From: Dissophora ornata
Lineage: Eukaryota; Mortierellomycota; Mortierellomycetes; Mortierellales; Mortierellaceae
Length of the DNA: 64,000 nt
Assembly: GCA_025201705.1 (NCBI GenBank)
Contig: MU616573.1
Coordinates: forward strand, 54,577-118,576
Direction of reading: 5' to 3'
Below, in pieces: positions 48,941-58,882 of this stretch. Both the position numbers and the translations under genes were made by a program. Within the stretch, counting starts at the first letter, position 1, and every line of letters starts with the position of its first letter. The notes below the pieces were generated by a model. That model saw only the letters and a list, made by a program, of their open reading frames with translations. It was not told where the DNA came from and did no database searches.

Positions 48941-51412
48941 ACCAGTTAAAATCACTGCAATGAAGTCCATTGGCTCGACGACTATCTTCCAATCTACAGA
49001 CGTGAGCTGATCGTATGCAATCACGATGCTGTCCAATGGAGTCCTTGTGGTAGTAGTTGCTGTCATCTTTGAGAGCTGTGGAGGTTGCAACGTCCGTGAG
49101 GGTAACGAATCATACGAACGCTTTAGGGGATTTACTTAGTTATTGGTGGCATTAAAATCCAATGAGAGCTCAGCTTTTTTATTTTTTTTATTTTTTTTGG
49201 CAAGTTACAGCGAATACAGCCTAGGGAAGTGTTGCCTATTGGTCAAAAAATAATAGGAGGATTGCAAAGCACCGCAAGAGATGTCGCTCGTGTTTTGTGC
49301 CGGCCTAACCATTGGATTGCACGAGGATTGAGTAACCCTACAACATATTTCAGATTAATGCATTTTGCTGAAGATTATAGCTCAATCCGTGGACCCCAGA
49401 CCGTAGGGTGAAAGCTTGGAAGGCGTTAAGCGATGGAAGTGAGTTGAGAGTCATTTCTTAGTACAGGAGTTGAGTTGCGCGGCCAAGTGGTCGTCCAGTT
49501 CGCTCGGTTCTTGAAGAGCATCTACATCGGAGAAATAAGCTAGTTAATGGTGCTGATTCACTCTTACCCAGACTGTTATAGATGATGAGAATGTAATCTC
49601 CTTCATGGCTGAGACAAGAGTCATAGTATATTCGGTGCTGCCGTAACTATCCAATTCAAACCTACATCGCGCCGAGTAGCCTCAATTCATCATAGCTCTC
49701 TCCCTGCTGATTCGATCGAGCTGAGGATGGCGACTATCTACTGCATCTGATCTGGATATTAGAGAGCGCTAGATTCTGCCCTAGCATGCTGACCAATAGA
49801 GACTCATCCGACCGATGCGGGGCATTATTTCGCTGCAAGCAAATGATGTGACCTTATTGGACGGACTCTTAGTGACATTAAGTGTACCTTCAAAGACCAA
49901 ATTCGTGGAATACCACCCACACTAGAAGGCCTTGATTACAGTTTCCCGAGGCTGCAGATGTTTACGATTGCAGTATTTAAAATACCACAGTTTTGGCAGT
50001 AATCCTGGTCGTCGAAGCTTTGCTCGGAGACCCTGTTTTGGATGAGTTTCACGAAAAGTGCCGCATCTAAATTTTCCTTGCAATAGCGAGGACATGAATC
50101 GAAAGATAGACACCGCAGTTGACAAGAATTTATAATCCGGTTAATAGGAATACCCTCATGTGCAAGTGAATAACATTCGCTTTATTGACAGCGTAGAATG
50201 GCTTCCAAAGGTCACTGAGGATCATATTTCAATCTAATAAAATCTGCAACTCATGAATACCTCAAACTCTACCCATCGCCTCATAGAGCGGTTTACTAGA
50301 ATACTGGATTTAACCTTGATCGCGATTTTGCCTGTCCCTTCAACGAACGTGTCGCTGCCGTCCTTGATGGTATCCCACAATTCCTTCGTCACCGACTCGC
50401 AGTAGTTCTCACGGTAGTGGTCGATGCAAACCCGCTTAACGCAACCTTCTATTGTGACAATCCTATACAAGTTACCAAGATCTCGGCCCTGGTCCTCGAT
50501 TCTAGATACGACTCAAGTTGTCTCAAATATGTATTGTCCAGAACCTCGAGCTTGCCCAACTCCACCTGTCCTGCCTCAGTTTCGACTTTAGTATCAGTGC
50601 TCTTTTTCTGGCGTTAAATGAAATTGATTGTTTCGTTCACCAAGGAGCTGAGATTGTGTCTTGAACTGCGTCAATCCCTTCTACCACCTTGAAGTGCGCC
50701 AACGGAGGAACGACAATCCAGGCGATTGTGAACCCATACTCGGCCATTGAATCATGGTTAACACATAGGATCTGAACTTTGCAGTGAACTCTGTGGGTCG
50801 ATTCAAGTCATACCCTTCGTGTTGACCATGTGAATCTCATGAAGAATTTTGATACCCTCAGACGTTGGCTGTGCGCTGCATTCGCACGGGAATAGAGCCG
50901 GAACTAACCAAAAAAGGGTATTCCCAGTGTATCGGAATCGCGTTCCTTTTGGAAGGACGATGAACAATCTCTGAATCGGGTACTGGTATAGCTCGTAGGT
51001 TTGAGTGAGGGTCGCGTGGATGCCATTCGGTATGATAATGAGCCGGTGCAGTGTTTGCCGTTGTAGTTTCATCATTCCATCTTGTATTTTCAGTAGTGCT
51101 TGTTTCGTCTGCTGTTGCCAAAGTGTCCATTCATTGCGCCTTTGATGCTCACCGCTTGCTCCATCTGACCAGACATGACGGCGTGGAGACAAGAGCCATA
51201 GAGTCGATTGTAGGCGACCAGGGGTAGCCGAGCCCTGGGATTGGGTGGATCCGCGAGGGAGCGAAGGACAAGACTCTCTCAGTGCTATCGCTGTTGGGAA
51301 TGACAACCAGATTGGACAGCTCCTGTGGTAATGAGTCGATAGGAGACGCGCCCCTGCTGCGCCTGATAACCTCTCTCACAACCTCAGCATTTATAGCGTC
51401 GGATTCTAGCAT
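48900..51412 (-). pseudogene. Decayed full-length member of the CxC/LRR family
   Basis: Pieces in paralogue order on the minus strand: TQTYELYQYPIQRLFIVLPKG with CECSAQ (51306-50803 frame), matching TYELHEYPIPRLFIVLPK and CECGTH of the intact genes; then LYRIVTIEGCVKRVCIDHYR plus ENY and FVEGTGKIAIKVKS (50470-50234), matching LYRIVTTEGHVKWVCIDHYR; then a weak LRR match near 50100-49940; then QLTSVDWKIVVEPMDF (about 49010-48960), matching xxDWRAIIESMDF of the tails. Frames change and stops intervene. The length (about 2.5 kb) suggests decay in place of a whole gene. The first His of the CxC-x2-H motif has become Gln. Confidence 0.72.
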
Positions 51413-51846
51413 GAGGTGTGTGACTGAGCCGAGAGAGCTACCTCAAGAGCCGAGTCCTTGTTGGTACTAACCAGACTATCAAATAAAATGTGAGGACCGC
51501 ACCTTGCACAGACATCCTTTACCTAAATCACTACAAGTGATGTGATATCGTCAAATCTATCCCCTACCTAGCTTATTGAAAGAAAAAAAGAGAATCGACA
51601 GAATACCATCCATCCAGGTTACAATAAACACCCCCGTTCAAAAACTTGGTCTGCTACCCTGCGTGTAATACATACATTGATGATTAACTGGATGAGTTTT
51701 TAAGTGATCTTGGTGGTAGGAAATCTATTAAATACCCGTAATATTAATCGCTTGGACAAAAAAAAATGTGAACTTGGTAATAAAGAATTTATTGACTACC
51801 CGTAATATAAACATTTTGAGCAAAAGAAAAGATGTTGTTCTTTCGA
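51413..51846. other. AT-rich flank with a short direct repeat
   Basis: tacccgtaatat occurs at 51733-51744 and again at 51797-51808, beside the 3' end of the rRNA fragment. No gene. Confidence 0.5.
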
Positions 51847-52332
51847 ACAAATCTTTGAACAAGGGCTTAATCTCAGCGGATCGTAGCAACAAGGCTACTC
51901 TTCCGCTTACAACACCCCGTTCAATTAAAGTCGTCATCAATGGATTTATCCTGGCAGTATTTCAAATTAACATTAGCAAGAGCCTCATGAAGCCTTTCCG
52001 CTCCACAAGACCACCCTGCGTAATGTGATCCTGGACCCGAAGGTCTATTCGTATTCAACTAAAAATCGGAAAAGGCGGTAATCGTCGCGTTCTAGCACGG
52101 ATTCTGACTTAGAGGCGTTCAGCCATAATCCAACGGATGATAGCTTCGGGCCATTGCCTGCTCAGGCAGGCCCAAATACCAATTATCCGAATAAACGGTT
52201 CCTCTCGTACTAAGTTCAATTACTATTGCAACAATATTTCATCAGTAGGGTAAAACAAACATGTGGTCTAACCCAGCTCACGTTCCCTATTAGTGGGTGA
52301 ACAATCCAACGCTTACTGAATTCTGCTTCAGT

Positions 52333-52368
<36 letters not shown>

Positions 52369-52403
52369 AACGTCGCTATGAACGCTTGGCTGCCACAAGC
52401 CAG
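51847..52403 (-). rRNA. Degenerate 28S rRNA 3'-terminal fragment
   Basis: The reverse complement is unmistakable large-subunit rRNA. It runs from the helix region beginning GGCTTGTGGCAGCCAAGCGT, through TTGATCCTTCGATGTCGGCT, GTACGAGAGGAACCGTT (sarcin-ricin region) and CGCCTCTAAGTCAGAATCCG, to the 3' end GAGATTAAGCCC ... AGATTTGT at about 51847. It is isolated: there is no 5.8S, 18S or ITS. In the conserved segment after GAGCTGGGTTTAGACC about 15 bases are missing or replaced (about 52255-52270), so it is a pseudogene fragment, not a working rDNA unit. About 0.55 kb of the roughly 3.3-kb gene is present. Confidence 0.9.
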
Positions 52404-52994
52404 TCCTTCCTTGCGGTACCCCATAGAGCACAAAAAAGAGATGCACCTTGGCGCAGAAAAATAAATTCCCCTTTGCGCATTCCCCTTTGCGCAGAAAAAG
52501 AGATGCAGAAAACCTTTGCGCAGAAAAATAATAACGCCCCTTAAATAAAAGAAAGATTATGTAGAACAAGTGCGAAAAGCATCACAACGCGTCCGATGGC
52601 ATTTTTCTCGCAGTAGCTCGCCTGGGTGTTGTCTCTTTCTTTCTCTGCCCTCGCTTTTCCCTGCCCTTTCTTCCCTTTCTTCCTTGCCCTTGCGTTTCCT
52701 TGCCCTTGACTTCTGCATCTCTCGCTGTTCTCCACTGGCATTTTCCCACTGGTACATTCTCTGGTGTTGTCTCCAGTATTGTCCCTTGGTGTTGTCCCGC
52801 TCTTTCTCTTCCGTGCCCTTTCTTTCCTCGGCATCCTTTGACCCAGAAATGTCCCTTGACCAAGAAGTACCCGAAGATGCAGAAATGCCTTTTGACTTCG
52901 CGATACGCCTCTTGACACAGAAATACCCGACGATGCAGATATGCCTTTGACTCAGGATACCGTTAGCCTCGAGATGCTCCTTGGTTTTGAGTTG
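52404..52994. other. Repeat-rich non-genic sequence
   Basis: At 52450-52530 a unit like cctttgcgcagaaaaa recurs four times with variation. 52610-52830 is a strongly C/T-biased tract giving false Gly/Lys/Arg-rich ORFs on the minus strand. No gene. Confidence 0.6.
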
Positions 52995-53095
52995 CTTCTG
53001 TCCCTCCCCCTAAGTCTATTGTCTCTGTCACTCCCCTTGAGTCTATTGTCTCTGTCCATCCCCATGAGTCTATTGTCTCTGTCCCTGCCATTGAT
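52995..53095 (+). repeat. Three tandem 30-bp units
   Basis: The core agtctattgtctctgtc recurs three times at about 30-base spacing (starting near 53012, 53042 and 53072) with cc(c/a)tgagt-type joins. It reads as LSLLSLSLP repeats in one frame but has no gene context. Confidence 0.75.
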
Positions 53096-53225
53096 CCCCC
53101 ACCTCTCGTTCTGCCGTCGAACTACCATCTGTTCATACAGTCCCGTCTCTGGAATTCATGTCATTTTGAGGTGAAGGCAAAAGTTGCTTAGCCAACATTC
53201 AATTTCCTTAGTCCTTGTGATAATC

Positions 53226-53756
53226 TCACTCTCTCACTCTGGAATGGGCAATGGTGAGATGTCTTAGGTGCGCGCCATTGCAAAGACCTTGCATAGCGTT
53301 CATATTGCGTATGAGAACCACAGGCTGTCCGATCTTCAACCGCAGTTCATAGGGCGCTAATCCCGAGGGGTCGAGTGAGTTCAAGTATTCAATGGGATAC
53401 CGACCTCTTGCCTCTGGGTCCGAGACAGAGTCCTGTCCTTTGTAAATCCTGTCCTGCCCGTGATACAGCATATCGGTGGCCATGCTGTTCAGTGTGGCAA
53501 CATCCTTGTTGTGGGGCGTCAAGATGATACCACTCGTGAGGAGGTCAGGGTCCAGTGGAGCAGTGTCAATGGTGGGAGAGATGGGTTTGATGAGCTGCTT
53601 TTCAAGTGAACCGTGGATGGCCGAGGGAAGAGGGGCAAAGAGGACTTGTGGCGGTATGCAAATGCAATCGCTGTAGTTTCCGACTGCGATTGTTGGTTCA
53701 ATGCCCTCTCCAACGTGAAGCAGAAAATCAATGGGATCATAAGGCGAAAGCTAGTG
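53226..53756 (-). pseudogene. Helitron helicase, C-terminal half
   Basis: Starts YDPIDFLLHVGEGIEPTI, then LLTSGIILTPHNKDVATLN, YPIEYLNSLDPSGLAPYEL, and LKIGQPVVLIRNMNAMQGLCNGAHL, the usual late Pif1-type motifs of Helitron helicases. It stops after HLTIAHSRVRE. About 100 residues normally between this and the N-half are missing. Confidence 0.8.
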
Positions 53757-54350
53757 AATTGGGCGAGCGTCATCCACTTGTTACCTGTTGTCCCACGATC
53801 GAACTCGACACCGTCGTCGGCCTGCCCCTCCACCTTCGGCTCCCGCTCCTCGACTTGGATCTCCTCGCCATCGCCACCACCGTCATCTCCAGCTGCAGGG
53901 TCGCGCCTGGGAATGGCCTTGAATGTCCAGCCGTGTTCGCCATGCGGATGCAAAAGGACAAAATGTAAGGGATCAAAGATGGGGGAGGTCTCAAAGACCC
54001 GGTTGAAAGGGTCGTTTCTGCCCTAGATGATGATATCCCTGCTAGCAGCGGTAATGGCTTCTCCAGGAATGATCAGAGAAACCTCGGTCGACGCCGGAAG
54101 ATCATACTGACGCTGAGGGTGGCCATCGCTCTGTCGCTCGCCGCGCAGGAAGAGTTTGTACTCGTCAACGTTCTCGCCGTTCTGAATCTGTTCCCGCATG
54201 GGCGTGTTTGCCTGGCAAAACGGGTTGATGCATTCGAAGAGCGCCTGAAGCTGATTGAAGATCTCCTCCTTTAAGTCTCTATTGGTGATATCCATGCGAC
54301 GGGCAGTCCGGACGGATGGATCGTGGATCCAAACTTGGGCTCAAAGATAT
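53756..54350 (-). pseudogene. Helitron Rep-side (N-terminal) piece
   Basis: Starts AQVWIHDPSVRTARRMDI, continues LKEEIFNQLQALFECINPF, then EVSLIIPGEAITAASRDII, and after a frame change HFVLLHPHGEHGWTF and GNKWMTLAQFTSFRLMI. These match the segment just before and into the Helitron_like_N domain, which in a normal element lies far upstream of the helicase. The HUH catalytic motif itself is not present. Confidence 0.7.
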
Positions 54351-54860
54351 GTTTGTGAAGCATTGGTGCTTCGTCCCAAAAAATGGCAGACGCATCAATG
54401 ATAGCCTTTCCTAAGATGCTTTGGCATGTCAAGTTGCAGCTCGCTGTGGGAGTTGTAGGGATGGGGATCTTGAACGCAAAGTGAGCGGTATGTCCTTGGT
54501 GGAGGATGATCGACGCAATACCCGAGGAGTCAACGGTAATAACGGTCTTGTGCATACGACCTCGAGTATGTTCAACTAAAGTGTTATAGAGAAATGTCTT
54601 GCCAGTACCACCGGGGCCGTCGATAAAGAATAGTCGTTTGTTTGATCTATTGTGTATTGCGTCCAGTATGGTGTTGAAAACTGAGAGCTGCTCCTGTGTT
54701 ATTGTGCTGCGTGCTTTTTTGCGACAATAGCGCCAGGAATATTTGCTGAGCTCTTGGTAAGCGATTCTCGTCTCTTTGTGCTCGCGTGAGAATTTTGCTC
54801 GTTAAAGATAATCTGTCAAGAATAACACCAATTCGTCGCCATTTCTGAGGAGATCAGAGT
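54345..54860 (-). pseudogene. Helitron helicase, N-terminal half
   Basis: Reads RIAYQELSKYSWRYC, then EQLSVFNTILDAI, then Walker A FFIDGPGGTGKTFLYNTL (54618-54595), SSGIASIILHQGHTAHFAFKIP, and Walker B IFWDEAPMLHKHIFE. These are Pif1-type helicase motifs I to II of Helitrons. The match stops after HIFE at about 54345. Confidence 0.8.
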
Positions 54861-55302
54861 CTTTGAAGACTCATTGGAAATCACTCCACAGCACAATTCA
54901 CTCTGCTGTCTATTTTTCAACTCGCGTGGTCGGTTCCAAGGTGACGATTGCTCGCGTCTTTTCACGCATTGGTTCCATTGTGGTATGTGTCCACTTTTGT
55001 CGGGTATGTTTTGTATGGGTTATTGGACGGGCAGGCCATACAGTATTTTGGACACGAAGAGAAAAGACCTGATGCGAAATTTGGAATGTTCTGTGAGCCC
55101 GAGGTATTTTCATGGTCTTATTGCCCAACTCGAATGATTTTATGTCCGCTACCATCAATAAAATGTGGACTTGGGGTCAGCATCAACCTTCGCAACGGAG
55201 GCCGAAGGTCATTCAGCAAGTGGCATTAGATCCATCGCCTTTTATTTTTAATACCCTCACAGTACCGCATAGAACTTCAATTCAAGTCAACGTTGCGAAT
55301 CA
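54861..55302. other. Helitron flank / no clear gene
   Basis: Both strands have short ORFs (plus 54948-55229, minus 54910-55158) but no recognisable motif; possibly further decayed element sequence. Confidence 0.4.
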
Positions 55303-58300
55303 TTAGTTATGCTGGTAGAGTACCAATCCCTCTATCACAAGATGCGGAGCCATTTTCTCCAGTTCCACGAACAGGTCCTTTGTGATGTCGGTATCGTAAC
55401 AAGACGAAAAAGTCGAGCCGTCAACCTGAAGACGCCTCAATGCCACTCCGAGGCCATTGTTTTCGCAAATGCAATTGACCAACACTGCAAAGTGATTGGA
55501 TGAAAAGTTACTGTCTTGAAAATTGAGCGTCTCCAATTCAGAGAAATCCCAAGCCTTGATCAAAGTCTGCCAGTCTTTGTCGCGGAACCTGATACACTTC
55601 AGGGAAATATTCTTCATCGAGCTCCATGCCTTGAGTAGTTGTGAAGATGTGGAACCATCCTGATCGAAAGAGGGAGCTCCCAGGGCTTGCTGCTGGGGCG
55701 CACTGGAGAGCATTGCGGTGATCCATTGAGTGTAAAAATGTGAAGCTGTGGCCGGATCGGAATAGGCCATTTCAAATGTCGTGAGGTTGGGGCATTTCTG
55801 TCTTGACGGGAGCAGGCGTTTGACCAGCGAAAACCATGTTTCGGATGCGGGGCCTCGCAGGGTCAATCCACGGAGTCTTGTTCCACATGCGCGAATGAGA
55901 CACTCTGCACTTTCCTGCCAATATGCACCAGAGTTTGCGTCGATAGTTATACGTAAATCGTCCAGGCCAGGCGATCGTTCAATAACACGTTCTATCGACT
56001 TCCGACCCGTATATGATAGGCACAATGATTCCAGCGCCATCGAGGTAATCTTGGAACCTTTTTCCTCGACCGCGTAATCCAACACCGCAACAATTTCATC
56101 CGTGAGTGCCCTATCGGCATCAAGAGATGTGATCGTCCAGCCGTATTTTCGAATTAGATCAGACAGATAGTCCTGACTGACTTCTTTTGTGGGATGGCGC
56201 ATAAAAACTGTGGTGGATATCTCAGGCGCGATAGAGGTCTCTGAAAATGTCACTGTTGATGCGATGCGACCATGAATCTTTGCTTTACTGTCCAGGCTGT
56301 ACAGCGACAAATCAAGCCTGCCTAGCGCTGTCGATCCTCCTCCTGCGAGCGTCTCCTCCCTCGTCGAGGTGACTAAATCAATAATGTCAGCTGCATGTTC
56401 AACGTAGCCCCTGATTTGAATGTCTGACAACTTCGGGTTGTGGCGTAGGATATTCGCTAAGGGGCGGTTTCGTTCTATTCCCTTTCCAGTCGATGCTATC
56501 AACCGTGTAACCCAGCTTCCGTGTATGAACGTCACGTCGTCGGAGTCGAACTCTTGGATCTCGTCAATGGTCATCGTCACATCCTTGATACTGCCTTGAG
56601 AGATCTCCGCCAGCACCGAGTATCCATTACTGTGCAAGATCACACGCTTGAGGCTGAAGAATTCATGAATCTTACTCATTGCGAGTTCGAAAAGAAGGTA
56701 GCAGTAGGGACCTTTGAATCTCAGCTCGGTCAAGGAATGACAACGTCTAAGGATACTATAAAATGTAGGCTGAATTGCGTAGTCGTAATGATCGACGCTT
56801 ATTGCGAGTGACAACACGCGAAGCCGGGATGAAACTGGAATCAAAGAGCTGCGCTCGAACTGGAAAAAACTTTCAGATTTTCTGATCTGAAGGGATTGAA
56901 GGTATCCACTTGACAGGGCTTGCAAGATATGGTTCAATTGATGACTCTTTCTGTCGGTATTGAATCCCGCCGGAAAGTGCTTTCCATTGATATCGACACT
57001 GACAACATTTGCATCGATGACAGCGGCTGTCAGGTCTTGGAGTTCATCCTTTGTGACATTCCATTGTAGGGCGATAGACAGTTCTAGAGTTCTTCGAGTC
57101 TTGACCATGGCCTCGTAAAATCGCTTCGCACGTACGCTGCACGTAATCTTGATGCTAACTTTGCCGGTATTCTCTACAAATGTACCATCGTTGACCTTGA
57201 CTTCGTCTCGTAAGCATCGCATCATCGATTCCTTGTAGTGCTCTCGGTAGCGATCTTCGCAAACAGACATGATGTGGCCATCTGGTGCTACAACCTGATA
57301 CAAATTTCCAAAGACGCAGTCTCCGTCTTTGGCCTTCAAATATCCCCTCAGTTCCTTGAGATTGGTCTTGTCGCCAGTATCGTCAATATTTCCACCGGCC
57401 CTGCGGATTCGGTCTTCAATAAAGTCGATCGATCTGTCCAGTAGAAGACCCAAGTCTCTGCCCACATAATCTCCTGTCTTGAGTGGCTCTAAGGATGGCG
57501 CTGTGAAACCGGCTACAGGGAACTCATGTTTGAGCCATTGCTGGACCGCCAAGATATGAGAGCCATACTTTTGGAAGAACTCAGCCGACTCGTTTAAATC
57601 ATATCCTTCGTGCTCGGCCAGATGTACCTTCTGAGGCATCCCGCTTTCTGCCGTTGTATGTGCACTGCACTCGCACAAAAAGAAAAGTCGGAACTGGTCC
57701 TCATGCGGTGTGCTCAACCTATTTCGAAGTCGCATTAACTTCGGGAGGACGACAAACAGTCGAGGAATAGGGCACTCGTGGAGATCAGAGGTCCGAGTGA
57801 TAAAATCTTGGACGTATTTCTGGACAATGGCGAGACGATCAACAGCACGTTGCTGCCTGTCCGCCATTCTTTTTTGTGTCAGAACCATTTGGAAGTTGAA
57901 CATTCTATTCTTCGCGATGTCGCCTCGCAAATTGTCGAAGTGTTCTTTCATGGCATCCTTAATAATTGCGGCTCGTTCGATGTTCCCAGACGCGATAACC
58001 TGAGAGAAGGAGACATATAGTTCGTTGTAGGCGCTCAGAGAGAGCCGTGATTTGGGGCTCATACCCTGGAATGGAACTACTTCATTTTTGTTCTTCGTTT
58101 CGACAGGTGTCGAATCTTGTACTGAAATAGAGACTGACTCATGGTTGCTGTCCGACTCGTGGTCGCTGTCCGACTCGTGGTCGCTGTCCGATTCGTGGTC
58201 GCTGCTTTCCGGAACAACATCAAGGACAACTCCCTGAGACTCCGACTCGTGGCCGCTATTTTCCAGAACATCAAGGACAACTCCCGGAGAATATGCGATC

Positions 58301-58629
58301 CTCTTTGGATTGAGGCTGGAATGTCAAAAAGAAAAATAATAGCTATCAGATGACTTGCCTGCTAAATCGCAATACTACACTCTTTTTTTTAATACTGACA
58401 CATGTGTGTGATCGACTTACTAGTTGAAACTGTCGTCAGTCATAAACGCGACGAGTTGCTCGCCGTTCTGAACGTATTTAGCACCAGGAAAGACCTGTAT
58501 GATGTCGTTCCAGAGGATTATATGCTGTCCCGACTGCATGTCAGTTCGAGCGGGGATAGTGACAGTTCTGGAAGATGAGTCTCCTCGAAATGCCTGCGCT
58601 AGTTGTGCTGGTGGATTGATTTTTGTCAT
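55303..58629 (-). CDS. Large CxC/LRR-like family protein A (1073 aa)
   Basis: Two exons, 58629-58421 and 58315-55303, joined in phase 2 (TA+C, Tyr) to give FNYLNPKRIAY. Layout: N-terminal domain (about 1-90; HIILWNDI, GAKYVQNGE, GVVLDV); acidic linker with HESDSD repeats (about 90-150); coiled-coil region (about 160-250); conserved block IPRLFVVLPK, then FRLFFLCECSAHT with HLAEHEGYDL (Cys284, Cys286, His289, His301, His305); block GNLYQVVAPDGHIMSVCEDR; long irregular leucine-rich tail (about 370-1060) ending in a VIEGL segment. There is no signal peptide, transmembrane segment, NTPase or kinase motif. Family and function were not recognised. A scaffold or receptor-like role is conceivable from the LRR tail but is inference. 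Neighbour B is a paralogue in tandem. Confidence 0.82.
58133..58206 (-). repeat. 18-bp tandem repeat coding HESDSD
   Basis: Four copies of an 18-base unit (gactcgtggtcgctgtcc on the plus strand, with variants) encode successive D-H-E-S-D-S units of the acidic linker of protein A. Confidence 0.85.
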
Positions 58630-58882
58630 AGCTCACGGCTTCAGGGCTTGAGCGGATGTGAGAATGATATAGGGCGGGAGAAGTGAATGTGGAGTGGCAG
58701 GCGCAAAGAGGTGAAGAGGGGATACGTTGCATTTATGCAAAAAAAATGTGGCGCCCGAGAGGCAGACTCTTTTCATGTGACGCAGCATCATTTGCAATAG
58801 CATTGCACTTCGCTCTCCACTGTCTTCCTGACTGCGGCGCATTGATTTAACCATTGAGCATTTATTAGTTTATCATATTGCC

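Larger units (their letters stand above)
53226..54860 (-). mobile_element. Scrambled Helitron fragment
   Basis: Three pieces of a Helitron Rep/helicase polyprotein lie on the minus strand in an order not found in a working element: helicase N-half (54860-54345), Rep-side N-terminal piece (54350-53756), helicase C-half (53756-53226). They are in different frames. No Helitron 5'-TC or 3' hairpin-CTRR end was identified by eye. The element cannot encode a full protein. Confidence 0.8.

Noticed and set aside
52582..52918. Gly/Lys/Arg-rich ORFs on the minus strand
   Set aside because: Produced by a C/T-biased tract in several frames at once; no gene structure.
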